A stretch of 64,000 nucleotides of DNA from Micromussa lordhowensis (GCA_964020085.1 CAXHUQ010000947.1:87001-151000), one strand, 5' to 3'. Positions 21,651 to 34,690 are shown, counted from the stretch's first letter. Program-made: numbers and translations. Notes: a model not told the origin generated them from the letters alone.

Positions 21651-22684
21651 GTGCTACGTTGGCACTTCAAGGAAATCTTAGTTAGGACATGATGGCATTC
21701 GCGCCAGGGTGTTTTTTCTGGCCTTCTTTTTGCAGGAGTTTGACCTGCTCCCAACTTTGAAGAATTTCAGAAAACGCGCGCTGGGGGTCCCCTTGGCAAA
21801 TTTGACATAGCTCGGCTCCACGAGCACTTTTAGAGGCGCGGTTTGCAGCAAAATGTTGTGCTAGGTTGGCACTTCAAGAAAATTTTAGTTAGAACATGAT
21901 GGCATTTGCGCCAGGGTGTTTTTTCCGGCCTTCTTTTTGCAGGAGTTTGACCTGCTCCCAACTTTGCAGAATTTCAGAAAACGCGCGCTGGGGGTCCCCT
22001 TGGCAAATTTGACATAGCTCGGCTCCACGGGCACTTTTAGAGGCGCGGTTTGCAGCAAAATGTTGTGCTAGGTTGGCACTTTAAGGAAATTGTAGTTACG
22101 ACATGATGGCATTTGCGCCAGGGTGTTTTTTCTGGCCTTCTTTTTGCAGGAGTTTGACCTGCTCCCAACGTTGCAGAATTTCAGAAAACGCGCGCTGGGG
22201 GTCCCCTTGGCAAATTTGACATAGCTCGGCTCCACGGGCACTTTTAGAGGCGCGGTTTGAAGCAAAATGTTGTGCTAGGTTGGCACTTCAAGGAAATGGT
22301 AGTTAGGACATGATGGCATTCGCGCCAGGGTGTTTTTTGTGGCCTTCTTTTTGCAGGAGTTTGACCTGCTCCCAACTTTGCAGAATTTCAGAAAACGCGC
22401 GCTGGGGGTCCCCTTGGCAAATTTGACATAGCTCGGCTCCACGGGCACTTTTAGAGGCGCGGTTTGCAGCAAAATGTTGTGCTAGGTTGGCACTTCAAGG
22501 AAATCCTAGTTAGGACATGATGGCATTTGCGCCAGGGTGTTTTTTCTGGCCTTTTTTTTGCAGGAGTTTGACCTGTCCCAACTTTCCAGAATTTCAGAAA
22601 ACGCGCGCTGGGGGTCCCATTGGCAAATTTGACATAGCTCGGCTCCACGGGCACTTTTAGAGACGCAGTTTGCAGCAAAATGTT
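21651..22684. repeat. 5-mer HOR, copy 1 (about 1034 bp)
   Basis: Five monomers recur 1034 bp later (22068 with 23102, 22275 with 23309, 22451 with 23485). Markers in order are ctttgaagaatttc (21756), ttttttccggcc with tagaacatg (21890-21930), caacgttgcag with tacgacatg (22097-22175), aaatggtag with ttttttgtgg (22297-22340), and gacctgtcccaactttccag, which has lost a base (22570). The length is five monomers minus one base, explained by that deletion. Confidence 0.83.
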
Positions 22685-23718
22685 GTGCTAGGTTGGCACT
22701 TCAAGGAAATCTTAGTTAGGAGATGATGGCCTTCGCGCCAGGGTGTTTTTTCTGGCCTTCTTTTTGCAGGAGTTTGACCTGCTCCCAACTTTGAAGAATT
22801 TCAGAAAACGCTCGCTGGGGGTCCCCTTGGCAAATTTGACATAGCTCGGCTCCACGAGCAGTTTTAGAGGCGCGGTTTGCAGCAAAATGTTGTGCTAGGT
22901 TGGCACTTCAAGAAAATTTTAGTTAGAACATGATGGCATTTGCGCCAGGGTGTTTTTTCCGGCCTTCTTTTTGCAGGAGTTTGACCTGCTCCCAACTTTG
23001 CAGAATTTCAGAAAACGCGCGCTGGGGGTCCCCTTGGCAAATTTGACATAGCTCGGCTCCACGGGCACTTTTAGAGGCGCGGTTTGCAGCAAAATGTTGT
23101 GCTAGGTTGGCACTTTAAGGAAATCGTAGTTACGACATGATGGCATTTGCGCCAGGGTGTTTTTTCTGGCCTTCTTTTTGCAGGAGTTTGACCTGCTCCC
23201 AACGTTGCAGAATTTCAGAAAACGCGCGCTGGGGGTCCCCTTGGCAAATTTGACATAGCTCGGCTCCACGGGCACTTTTAGAGGCGCGGTTTGCAGCAAA
23301 ATGTTGTGCTAGGTTGGCACTTCAAGGAAATGGTAGTTAGGACATGATGGCATTCGCGCCAGGGTGTTTTTTGTGGCCTTCTTTTTGCAGGAGTTTGACC
23401 TGCTCCCAACTTTGCAGAATTTCAGAAAACGCGCGCTGGGGGTCCCCTTGGCAAATTTGACATAGCTCGGCTCCACGGGCACTTTTAGAGGCGCGGTTTG
23501 CAGCAAAATGTTGTGCTAGGTTGGCACTTCAAGCAAATCCTAGTTAGGACATGATGGCATTTGCGCCAGGGTGTTTTTTCTGGCCTTTTTTTTGCAGGAG
23601 TTTGACCTGTCCCAACTTTCCAGAATTTCAGAAAACGCGCGCTGGGGGTCCCATTGGCAAATTTGACATAGCTCGGCTCCACGGGCACTTTTAGAGACGC
23701 AGTTTGCAGCAAAATGTT
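22685..23718. repeat. 5-mer HOR, copy 2 (about 1034 bp)
   Basis: The same five variants appear in the same order as in the preceding 1034 bp, including ctttgaagaatttc (22790), caacgttgcag (23202) and the shortened gacctgtccc unit (23604). Small differences, such as aacgctcgctggg at 22808 and cacttcaagcaaatcc at 23525, show the copies are real and not a display artefact. Confidence 0.83.
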
Positions 23719-25150
23719 GTGCTAGGTTGGCACTTCAAGGAAATCTTAGTTAGGAGATGATGGCCTTCGCGCCAGGGTGTTTTTTCTGGCCTTCTTTTTG
23801 CAGGAGTTTGACCTGCTCCCAACTTTGCAGAATTTCAGAAAACGCGCGCTGGGGGTCCCCTTGGCAAATTTGACATAGCTCGGCTCCACGGGCACTTTTA
23901 GAGGCGCGGTTTGCAGCAAAATGTTGTCCTAGGTTGGCACTTTAAGGAAATTCTACTTAGGACATGATGGCATTCGCGCCAGGGTGTTTTTTCTGGCCTT
24001 CTTTTTGCAGGAGTTTGACCTGCTCCCAACTTTGCAGAATTTCAGAAAACGCGCGCTGGGGGTCCCCTTGGCAAATTTGACATAGCTCGGCTCCACGGGC
24101 ACTTTTATAGGCGCAGTTTGCAGCAAAATGTTGTGCTAGGTTGGCACTTCAAGGAAATGCTAGTTAGGACATGATGGCATTCGCGCCAGGGTGTTTTTTC
24201 TGGCCTTCTTTTCGCAGGAGTTTGACCTGCTCCCAACTTTGCAGAATTTCAGAAAACGCGCGCTGGGGGTCCCCTTGGCAAATTTGACATAGCTCGGCTC
24301 CACGGGCACTTTTAGAGACGCGGTTTGCAGCAAAATGTTGTGCTAGGTCGGCACTTCAAGGAAATGTTAGTAACGACATGATGGCATTCGCGCCAGGGTG
24401 TTTTTTCTGGCCTTCTTTTTGCAGGAGTTTGACCTGCTCCCAACTTTGCAGAATTTCAGAAAACGCGCGCTGGGGGTCCCCTTGGCAAATTTGACATAGC
24501 GCGGCTCCACGGGCAATTTTAGAGGCGCGGTTTGCAGCAAAATGTTGTGCTAGGTTGGCACTTCAAGGAAATCCTAGTTAGGACATAATGGCGTTCGCGC
24601 CAGGGTGTTTTTTATGGCCTTTTTTTTGCAGAAGTTTGACCTGCTCCCAACTTTGCAGAATTTCAGAAAACGCGCGCTGGGGGTCCCCTTGGCAAATTTG
24701 ACATAGCTCGGCTCCACGGGCACTTTTAGAGGCGCGGTTTGCAGCAAAATGTTCTGCTAGCTTGGCACTTTAAGGAAATGCTAGTTAGAACATGATGGCA
24801 TTCCCGCCAGGTTGTTTTTCTGGCCTTCTTTTTGCAGGAGTTTGACCTGCTCCCAACTTTGCAGAATTTCAGAAAACGCGCGCTGGGGGTCCCCTTGGCA
24901 AATTTGACATAGCTCGGCTCCACGGGCAGTTTTAGAGGCGCGATTTGCAGCAAAATGTTGTGCTAGCTTGGCACTTTAAGGAAATGTTAGTTAGGACATG
25001 ATGGCAGTCGCGCCAGGGTGTTTTTTCTGGCCTTCTTTTTGCAGGAGTTTGACCTGCTCCCAACTTTGCAGAATTTCAGAAAACGCGCGCTGGGTGTCCC
25101 CTTTGGCAAATTTGACATAGCTCGGCTCCACGGGCACTTTTAGAGGCGCG
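23719..25150. repeat. Heterogeneous monomers, partly paralogous to 20.4-21.1 kb
   Basis: About seven monomers. Two neighbouring units, with catagcgcggctcc plus caattttag (about 24495-24520) and with ttctgctagcttggcac (24752), match units near 20.78 and 21.03 kb. The spacing of 3722 bp is 18 monomers minus four bases. Private changes include aaatgttgtcctagg (23920), ttctacttagg (23951), ttttataggcgcag (24105) and gtcccctttggc (25096). Only satellite is seen. Confidence 0.7.
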
Positions 25151-26620
25151 GTTTGCAGCAAAATGTTGTGCTAGGTTAACACTTCAACGAAATTCTAGTT
25201 AGGACATGATGGTATTCGCGCCAGGGTGTTTTTTCTGGCCTTCTTTTTGCAGGAGTTTGACCTGCTCCCAACTTTGCAGAATTTCAGAAAACGCGCGCTG
25301 GGGGTCCCCTTGGCAGATTTGACATAGCTCGGCTCCACGGGCACTTTTAGAGGAGCGGTTTGCAGCAAAACGTTGTGCTAGGTTAACACTTCAACGAAAT
25401 TCTAGTTAGGACATGATGGCATTCGCGCCAGGGTGTTTTTTTAGCCTTCTTATTGCAGGAGTTTGCCCTGGTCCCAACCTTGCAGAATTTCAGAAAACGC
25501 GCGCTGGGGGTCCCCTTGGCAAATTTGACATAGCTCGGCTCCACGGGCACTTTTAGAGGCGCGGTTTGCAGCAAAATGTTGTGCTAGGTTGGCACTTTAA
25601 GGAAATTGTAGTTAGTAGATGATGGCATTCGCGCCAGGGTGTTTTTTCTAGCCTTCTTTTTGCAGCAGTTTGACCTGCTCCCAACTTTGCAGAATTTCAG
25701 AAAACGCCCGCTGGGGGTCCCCTTGGCAAATTTGACATAGCTCGGCTCCAGGGGCACTTTTAGAGGCGCGGTTTGCAGCAAAATGTTGTGCTAGGTTGGC
25801 ACTTGAAGGATATTCTAGTTAGGACATGATGGCATTCACGCCAGGGTGTTTTTTCTGGCCTTCTTTTTGCAGGAGTTTGACCTGCTCCCAACTTTGCAGA
25901 ATTTCAGAAAACGCGCGCTGGGGGTCCCCTTGGCAAATTTGACATAGCTCGGCTCCACGGGCACTTTTAGAAGCGCGGTTTGCAGCAAAATGTTGTGCTA
26001 GGTTAACACTTCAACGAAATTCTAGTTACGACATGATGGTATTCGCGCCAGGGTGTTTTTTCTGGCCTTCTTTTTGCAGGAGTTTGACCTGCTCCCAACT
26101 TTGCAGAATTTCAGAAAACGCGCGCTGGGGGTCCCCTTGGCAAATTTGACATAGCTCGGCTCCACGGGCACTTTTAGAGGCGCGGTTTGCAGCAAAATGT
26201 TGTGCTAGGTTAACACTTCAACGAAATTCTAGTTAGGACATGATGGCGTTCGCGCCAGGGTGTTTTTTTAGCCTTCTTATTGCAGGAGTTTGACCTGCTC
26301 CCAACTTTGCAGAATTTCAGAAAACGCGCGCTGGGGGTCCCCTTGGCAAATTTGACATAGCTCGGCTCCACGGGCACTTTTAGAGGCGCGGTTTGCAGCA
26401 AAATGTTGTGCTAGGTGGGCACTTTAAGGAAATTGTAGTTAGGAGATGATGGCATTCGCGCCAGGGTGTTTTTTCTAGCCTTCTTTTTGCAGGAGTTTGA
26501 CCTGCTCCCAACTTTGCAGAATTTCAGAAAACGCCCGCTGGGGGTCCCCTTGGCAAATTTGACATAGCTCGGCTCCAGGGGCACTTTTAGAGGCGCGGTT
26601 TGCAGCAAAATGTTGTGCTA
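25151..26620. repeat. 4-mer HOR with the aggttaacacttcaacg subfamily
   Basis: Units recur at 827 bp, four monomers minus one base (25383 with 26210, 25584 with 26411). The markers are aggttaacacttcaacg (25172, 25381, 25999, 26207 and 26622), ttttttagccttcttattg (25435 and 26265), and gagatgatgg with tttttctagcc and aacgcccgctggg (25617-25700 and 26440-26535). A ttgaaggatattc unit (25802) resembles the V1 units of the right half. The aacac motif replaces the usual ggcac in this group. Confidence 0.78.
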
Positions 26621-29329
26621 GGTTAACACTTCAACGAAATTCTAGTTAGGACATGATGGCATTCGCGCCAGGGTGTTTTTTCTGGCCTTCTTTTTGCAGG
26701 AGTTTGACCTGCTCCCAACTTTGCAGAATTTTAGAAAACGCGCGCTGGGGGTCCCCTTGGCAAATTTGACATACCTCGGCTCCACGGGCACTTTTAGAGG
26801 CGCGGTTTGCAGCAAAATGTTGTGCTAGGTTGGCACTTTAAGGAAATCGTAGTTAGGACATGATGGCATTCGCGCCAGGGTGTTTTTTCTGGCCTTCTTT
26901 TTGTAGGAGTTTGACCTGCTCCCAACTTTGCAGAATTTCAGAAAACGCGCGCTGGGGGGTTCCCTTGGCAAATTTGACATAGCTCGGCTCCACGGGCACT
27001 TTTAGAGGCGCGGTTTGCAGCAAAATGTTGTGCTAGGTTGGCACTTCTAGGAAATCCTAGTTAGGACATGATGGCATTCCCGCCAGGGTTTTTTTTTTGG
27101 CCTTCTTTTTGCAGGAGTTTGACCTGCTCCCAACTTTGCAGAATTTCAGAAAACGCGCGCTGGGGGTCCCCTTGGCAAATTTGACATAGCTCGGCTCCAC
27201 GGGCACTTTTAGAGGCGCGGTTTGCAGCAAAATGTTGTGCAAGGTAGGCACTTCAAGGAAATTTTAGTTAGGACATGATGGCATTCGCGGCACGGTGTTT
27301 TTTCTGGCCTTCTTTTTGCAGGAGTTTGACCTGCTCCCAACTTTGCAGAAGTTCAGAAAACGCGCGCTGGGGGTCCCCTTGGCAAATTTGACATAGCTCG
27401 GCTCCACGGGCACTTTTAGAGGCGCGGTTTGCAGCAAAATGTTGTGCTAGGTTGGCACTTTAAGGAAATTTTAGTTAGGACATGATGGCATTCGCGCTAG
27501 GGTGCTTGTTCTGGCCTTCTTTTTGCAGGAGTTTGACATGCTCCCAACTTTGCAGAATTTCAGAAAACGCGCGCTGGGGGTCCCCTTGGCAAATTTGACA
27601 TAGCGCGGCTCCACGGGCAATTTTAGAGGCGCGGTTTGCACCAAAATGTTGTGCTAGGTTGGCACTTGAAGGAAACCCTAGTTAGGACATGATGGCATTC
27701 GCGCCAGGGTGTTTTTTCTGGCCTTTTTTTTGCAGAAGTTTGACCTGCTCCCAACTTTGCAGAATTTCAGAAAACGCGCGCTGGGGGTCCCCTTGGCAAA
27801 TTTGACATAGCTCGGCTCCAGGGGCACTTTTAGAGGCGCGGTTTGCAGCAAAATGTTGTGCTAGGTTGGCACTTGAAGGAAATTTTAGTTAGGACATGAT
27901 GGCATTCGCGCCAGGGTGTTTTTTCTGGCCTTCTTTTTGCAGGAGTTTGACCTGCTCCCAACTTTGCAGATTTTCAGAAAACGCGCGCTGGGGGTCCCCT
28001 TGGCAAATTTCACATAGCTCGGCTCCACGGGCACTTTTAGAGGCGCGGTTTGCAGCAAAATGTTGTGCTAGGTTGGCACTTCAAGGAAATCCTAGTTAGG
28101 ACATGATGGCATTCGCGCCAGGGTGTTTTTCCTTGCCTTCTTTTTGCAGGAGTTTGATTTGCTCCCAACTTTGCAGAATTTCAGAAAACGCGCGCTGGGG
28201 GTCCCCTTGGAAAATTTGACATAGCTCGGCTCCACGGGCACTTTTAGAGGCGCGGTTTGCAGCAAAATGTTGTGCTAGGTTGGCACTTGAAGGAAATTCT
28301 AGTTAAGACATGATGGCATTCGCGCCAGGGTGTTTTTTCTGGCCTTCTTTTTGCAGGAGTTTGATTTGCTCCCAACTTTGCAGAATTTCAGAAAACGCGC
28401 GCTGGGGGTCCCCTTGGCAAATTTGCATAGCTCGGCTCCACGGGCACTTTTAGAGGTGCGGTTTGCAGCAAAATGTTGTGCTAGGTTGGCACTTCAAGGA
28501 AATCCTAGTTAGGCCATGATGGCATTCGCGCCAGGGTGTTTTTTTTTAACCTTCTTTTTGCAGGAGTTTGACCTGCTCCCAACTTTGCAGAATTTCAGAA
28601 AACGCGCGCTGGGGGTCCCCTTGGCAAATTTGACATAGCTCGGCTCCACGGGCACTTTTAGAGGCGCGCTTTGCAGCAAAATGTTGTGCTAGGTTGGCAC
28701 TTTAAGGAAATCGTAGTTACAATAAGATGGCATTCGCGCCAGGGTGTTTTTTCTGGCCTTCTTTTTGCAGGAGTTTGACCTGCTCCCAACTTTGCAGAAT
28801 TTCAGAAAACGCGCGCTGGGGGTCCCCTTGGCAAATTTGACATAGCTCGGCTCCACGGGCACTTTTAGAGGCGCGGTTTGCAGCAAAATGTTGTGCTAGG
28901 TTGGCTCTTTAAGGAAATTTTAGTTAAGACATGATGGCATTCGCGCCAGGGTGTTTTTTCTGGCCTTCTTTTTGTAGGAGTTTGACCTGCTCCCAACTTT
29001 GCAGAATTTCAGAAAACGCGCGCTGGGGGTCCCCTTGGCAAATTTGACATAGCTCGGCTCCACGGCACTTTTAGAGGCGCGGTTTGCAGCAAAATGTTGT
29101 GCTAGGTTGGCACTTCAAGGAAATTCTAGTTAGGACATGATGGCATTCGCGCCAGGGTGTTTTTTCTGGCCTTCTTTTTGCAGGAGTTTGACCTGCTCCC
29201 AACTTTGCAGAATTTCAGAAAACGCGCGCTGGGGGTCCCCTTGGCAAATTTGACATAGCTCGGCTCCACGGGCACTTTTAGAGGCGCGGTTTGCAGCAAA
29301 ATGTTGTGCTAGGTTGGCACTTGAAGGAA

Positions 29330-31397
29330 ATGTTAGATAGGACATGATGGCATTCGCGCCAGGGTGTTTTTTCTGGCCTTCTTTTTTCAGGAGTTTGACC
29401 TGCTTTCAACTTTGCAGAATTTCAGAAAACGCGCGCTGGGGGTCTCCTTGGCAAATTTGACATAGCTCGGCTCCACGGGCACTTTTAGAGGCGCGGTTTG
29501 CAGCAAAATGTTGTGCTAGGTTGGCACTTTAAGGAAATCCTAGTTAGGACATGATGGCATTCGCGCCAGGGTGTTTTTTCTGGCCTTCTTTTTGCAGGAG
29601 TTTGACCTGCTCCCAACTTTGCAGAATTTCAGAAAACGCGCGCTGGGGGTCCCCTTGGCAAATTTGACATAGCTCGGCTCCACGGGCACTTTTAGAGGCG
29701 CGGTTTGCAGCAAAATGTTGTGCTAGGTTGGCACTTGAAGGAAATATTAGTTAGGACATGATGGCATTCGCGCCAGGGTGTTTTTTCTGGCCTTCTTTTT
29801 GCAGGAGTTTGACCTGCTCCCAACTTTGCAGAATTTCAGAAAACGCGCGCTGGGGGTCCCCTTGGCAAATTTGACATAGCTCGGCTCCACGGGCACTTTT
29901 AGAGGCGCGGTTTGCAGCAAAATGTTGTGCTAGGTTAGCTCTTTAAGGAAATTTTAGTTAGGACATGATGGCATTCGCGCCAGGGTGTTTTTTCTGGCCT
30001 TCTTTTTGTAGGAGTTTGACCTGCTCCCAACTTTGCAGAATTTCAGAAAACGCGCGCTGGGGGTCCCCTTGGCAAATTTGACATAGCTCGGCTCCACGGC
30101 ACTTTTAGAGGCGCGGTTTGCAGCAAAATGTTGTGCTAGGTTGGCACTTCAAGGAAATTCTAGTTAGGACATGATGGCATTCGCGCCAGGGTGTTTTTTT
30201 CTGGCCTTCTTTTTGCAGGAGTTTGACCTGCTCCCAACTTTGCAGAATTTCAGAAAACGCGCGCTGGGGGTCCCCTTGGCAAATTTGACATAGCTCGGCT
30301 CCACGGCACTTTTAGAGGCGCGGTTTGCAGCAAAATGTTGTGCTAGGTTGGCACTTCAAGGAAATTCTAGTTAGGACATGATGGCATTCGCGCCAGGGTG
30401 TTTTTTCTGGCCTTCTTTTTGCAGGAGTTTGACCTGCTCCCAACTTTGCAGAATTTCAGAAAACGCGCGCTGGGGGTCCCCTTGGCAAATTTGACATAGC
30501 TCGGCTCCACGGGCACTTTTAGAGGCACGGTTTGCAGCAAAATGTTGTGCTAGGTTGGCACTTCAAGGAAATCTTAGTTAAGACATGATGGCATTCGCGC
30601 CAGGGTGTTTTTTCTGGCCTTCTTTTTGCAGGAGTTTGACCTGCTCCCAACTTTGCAGAATTTCAGAAAACGCGCGCTGGGGGTCCCCTTGGCAAATTTG
30701 ACATAGCTCGGCTCCACGGGCACTTTTAGAGGCGCGGTTTGCAGCAAAATGTTGTGCTAGGTTGGCACTTGAAGGAAATCTTAGTTAGGACATGATGGCA
30801 TTCGCGCCAGGGTGTTTTTTCTGGCCTTCTTTTTGCAGGAGTTTGACCTGCTCCCAACTTTGCAGAATTTCAGAAAACGCGCGCTGGGGGTCCCCTTGGC
30901 AAATTTGACATAGCTCGGCTCCACGGGCACTTTTAGAGGCGCGGTTTGCAGCAAAATGTTGTGCTAGATTAGCTCTTTAAGGAAATTTTAGTTAGGACAT
31001 GATGGCATTCGCGCCAGGGTGTTTTTTCTGGCCTTCTTTTTGTAGGAGTTTGACCTGCTCCCAACTTTGCAGAATTTCAGAAAACGCGCGCTGGGGGTCC
31101 CCTTGGCAAATTTGACATAGCTCGGCTCCACGGCACTTTTAGAGGCGCGGTTTGCAGCAAAATGTTGTGCTAGGTTGGCACTTAAAGGAAATTCTAGTTA
31201 GGACATGATGGCATTCGCGCCAGGGTGTTTTTTCTGGCCTTCTTTTTGCAGGAGTTTGACCTGCTCCCAACTTTGCAGAATTTCAGAAAACGCGCGCTGG
31301 GGGTCCCCTTGGCAAATTTGACATAGCTCGGCTCCACGGGCACTTTTAGAGGCGCGGTTTGCAGCAAAATGTTGTGCTAGGTTGGCACTTGAAGGAA
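29330..31397. repeat. 10-mer HOR T12-T21 (2068 bp)
   Basis: Ten units: T12 (cttttttcagg, ctttcaac, ggtctcc); T13 (cttt, aaatcctag); T14 (cttg, aaatattag); T15 (agctctttaagg, ttgtagg, cacggcac); T16 (longer T-run, cacggcac); T17 (gaggcacgg); T18 (taagac); T19 (cttg, aaatcttag); T20 (gattagctc, ttgtagg, cacggcac); T21. The same ten-unit order, with the same 2068-bp spacing between T12 markers, recurs at 43454-45522. The spacing is two bases short of ten monomers because of the single-base losses at cacggcac. Confidence 0.82.
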
Positions 31398-33052
31398 ATC
31401 TTAGCTAGGACATGATGGCATTCGCGCCAGGGTGTTTTTTCTGGCCTTCTTTTTTCAGGAGTTTGACCTGCTTTCAACTTTGCAGAATTTCAGAAAACGC
31501 GCGCTGGGGGTCTCCTTGGCAAATTTGACATAGCTCGGCTCCACGGGCACTTTTAGAGGCGCGGTTTGCAGCAAAATGTTGTGCTAGGTTGGCACTTTAA
31601 GGAAATCCTAGTTAGGACATGATGGCATTCGCGCCAGGGTGTTTTTTCTGGCCTTCTTTTTGCAGGAGTTTGACCTGCTCCCAACTTTGCAGAATTTCAG
31701 AAAACGCGCGCTGGGGGTCCCCTTGGCAAATTTGACATAGCTCGGCTCCACGGGCACTTTTAGAGGCGCGGTTTGCAGCAAAATGTTGTGCTAGGTTGGC
31801 GCTTGAAGGAAATATTAGTTAGGACATGATGGCATTCGCGCCAGGGTGTTTTTTCTGGCCTTCTTTTTGCAGGAGTTTGACCTGCTCCCAACTTTGCAGA
31901 ATTTCAGAAAACGCGCGCTGGGGGTCCCCTTGGCAAATTTGACATAGCTCGGCTCCACGGGCACTTTTAGAGGCACGGTTTGCAGCAAAATGTTGTGCTA
32001 GGTTAGCTCTTTAAGGAAATTTTAGTTAGGACATGATGGCATTCGCGCCAGGGTGTTTTTTCTGGCCTTCTTTTTGCAGGAGTTTGACCTGCTCCCAACT
32101 TTGCAGAATTTCAGAAAACGCGCGCTGGGGGTCCCCTTGGCAAATTTGACATAGCTCGGCTCCACGGGCACTTTTAGAGGCACGGTTTGCAGCAAAATGT
32201 TGTGCTAGGTTGGCACTTCAAGGAAATCTTAGTTAAGACATGATGGCATTCGCGCCAGGGTGTTTTTTCTGGCCTTCTTTTTGCAGGAGTTTGACCTGCT
32301 CCCAACTTTGCAGAATTTCAGAAAACGCGCGCTGGGGGTCCCCTTGGCAAATTTGACATAGCTCGGCTCCACGGGCACTTTTAGAGGCGCGGTTTGCAGC
32401 AAAATGTTGTGCTAGGTTGGCACTTGAAGGAAATCTTAGTTAGGACATGATGGCATTCGCGCCAGGGTGTTTTTTCTGGCCTTCTTTTTGCAGGAGTTTG
32501 ACCTGCTCCCAACTTTGCAGAATTTCAGAAAACGCGCGCTGGGGGTCCCCTTGGCAAATTTGACATAGCTCGGCTCCACGGGCACTTTTAGAGGCGCGGT
32601 TTGCAGCAAAATGTTGTGCTAGATTAGCTCTTTAAGGAAATTTTAGTTAGGACATGATGGCATTCGCGCCAGGGTGTTTTTTCTGGCCTTCTTTTTGTAG
32701 GAGTTTGACCTGCTCCCAACTTTGCAGAATTTCAGAAAACGCGCGCTGGGGGTCCCCTTGGCAAATTTGACATAGCTCGGCTCCACGGCACTTTTAGAGG
32801 CGCGGTTTGCAGCAAAATGTTGTGCTAGGTTGGCACTTAAAGGAAATTCTAGTTAGGACATGATGGCATTCGCGCCAGGGTGTTTTTTCTGGCCTTCTTT
32901 TTGCAGGAGTTTGACCTGCTCCCAACTTTGCAGAATTTCAGAAAACGCGCGCTGGGGGTCCCCTTGGCAAATTTGACATAGCTCGGCTCCACGGGCACTT
33001 TTAGAGGCGCGGTTTGCAGCAAAATGTTGTGCTAGGTTGGCACTTGAAGGAA
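31398..33052. repeat. 8-mer derivative of the T12-T21 HOR (1655 bp)
   Basis: The order is T12, T13, T14, a chimeric unit, T18, T19, T20, T21. The chimeric unit (about 32003-32210) begins like T15 (ttagctctttaagg) but continues with ttgcagg and gaggcacgg like T17. This is what a deletion of two whole monomers between T15 and T17 would leave. The following six units (33053 to about 34280) restart the ordinary order T12-T17. Confidence 0.78.
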
Positions 33053-34690
33053 ATCTTAGATAGGACATGATGGCATTCGCGCCAGGGTGTTTTTTCTGGC
33101 CTTCTTTTTTCAGGAGTTTGACCTGCTTTCAACTTTGCAGAATTTCAGAAAACGCGCGCTGGGGGTCTCCTTGGCAAATTTGACATAGCTCGGCTCCACG
33201 GGCACTTTTAGAGGCGCGGTTTGCAGCAAAATGTTGTGCTAGGTTGGCACTTTAAGGAAATCCTAGTTAGGACATGATGGCATTCGCGCCAGGGTGTTTT
33301 TTCTGGCCTTCTTTTTGCAGGAGTTTGACCTGCTCCCAACTTTGCAGAATTTCAGAAAACGCGCGCTGGGGGTCCCCTTGGCAAATTTGACATAGCTCGG
33401 CTCCACGGGCACTTTTAGAGGCGCGGTTTGCAGCAAAATGTTGTGCTAGGTTGGCGCTTGAAGGAAATATTAGTTAGGACATGATGGCATTCGCGCCAGG
33501 GTGTTTTTTCTGGCCTTCTTTTTGCAGGAGTTTGACCTGCTCCCAACTTTGCAGAATTTCAGAAAACGCGCGCTGGGGGTCCCCTTGGCAAATTTGACAT
33601 ACCTCGGCTCCACGGGCACTTTTAGAGGCACGGTTTGCAGCAAAATGTTGTGCTAGGTTAGCTCTTTAAGGAAATTTTAGTTAGGACATGATGGCATTCG
33701 CGCCAGGGTGTTTTTTCTGGCCTTCTTTTTGTAGGAGTTTGACCTGCTCCCAACTTTGCAGAATTTCAGAAAACGCGCGCTGGGGGTCCCCTTGGCAAAT
33801 TTGACATAGCTCGGCTCCACGGCACTTTTAGAGGCGCGGTTTGCAGCAAAATGTTGTGCTAGGTTGGCACTTCAAGGAAATTCTAGTTAGGACATGATGG
33901 CATTCGCGCCAGGGTGTTTTTTCTGGCCTTCTTTTTGCAGGAGTTTGACCTGCTCCCAACTTTGCAGAATTTCAGAAAACGCGCGCTGGGGGTCCCCTTG
34001 GCAAATTTGACATAGCTCGGCTCCACGGCACTTTTAGAGGCGCGGTTTGCAGCAAAATGTTGTGCTAGGTTGGCACTTCAAGGAAATTCTAGTTAGGACA
34101 TGATGGCATTCGCGCCAGGGTGTTTTTTCTGGCCTTCTTTTTGCAGGAGTTTGACCTGCTCCCAACTTTGCAGAATTTCAGAAAACGCGCGCTGGGGGTC
34201 CCCTTGGCAAATTTGACATAGCTCGGCTCCACGGGCACTTTTAGAGGCACGGTTTGCAGCAAAATGTTGTGCTAGGTTGGCACTTCAAGGAAATGTTAGT
34301 TAGGACATGATGGCATTCGCGCCAGGGTGTTTTTTCTGGCCTTCTTTTTGCAGGAGTTTGACCTGCTCCCAACTTTGCAGAATTTCAGAAAACGCGCGCT
34401 GGGGGTCCCGTTGGCAAATTTGACATAGCTCGGCTCCACGGGCACTTTTAGAGACGCGGTTTGCAGCAAAATGTTGTGCCAGGTTGGCACTTCAAGAAAA
34501 TGTTAGTTAGGACATGATGGCATTCGCGCTAGGGTGTTTGTTCTGGCCTTCTTTTTGCAGGAGTTTGACATGCTCCCAACTTTGCAGAATTTCAGAAAAC
34601 GCGCGCTGGGGGTCCCCTTGGCAAATTTGACATAGCGCGGCTCCACGGGCAATTTTAGAGGCGCGGTTTGCAGCAAAATGTTGTGCTAGG

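Larger units (their letters stand above)
26621..34690. repeat. Long ordered block, instance I (T1-T21), about 8 kb
   Basis: Recognisable monomers in order: V7/V8 types (catacctcgg 26771, ggggggttccc 26956); T1 (cattcccgccaggg with T10, 27076); T2 (gcggcacgg, agaagttcag); T3 (gctagggtgcttg, gcgcggctcc, caccaaaatg); T4; T5 (cagattttcag, tttcacatagc); T6 (tttttcctt, gatttgctcc, ggaaaattt); T7 (tttgcatagc, gaggtgcgg); T8 (ggccatg, T-run then aacc); T9 (tacaataagatgg); T10 (ggctctttaagg, ttgtagg, cacggcac); T11; then T12-T21. T12 (gatagg or gctagg, cttttttcagg, ctttcaac, ggtctcc) recurs at 29381, 31449 and 33104, giving a 10-mer of 2068 bp, an 8-mer of 1655 bp and a partial third copy. Confidence 0.82.

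Noticed and set aside
105..27251. Dozens of - strand open frames of 63-75 codons with nearly the same lysine-rich peptide
   Set aside because: They recur at monomer spacing or multiples of it, follow every satellite variant, and are open only because 207 is divisible by three. They have no distinct flanks, no domain that I recognise and no sign of gene structure.
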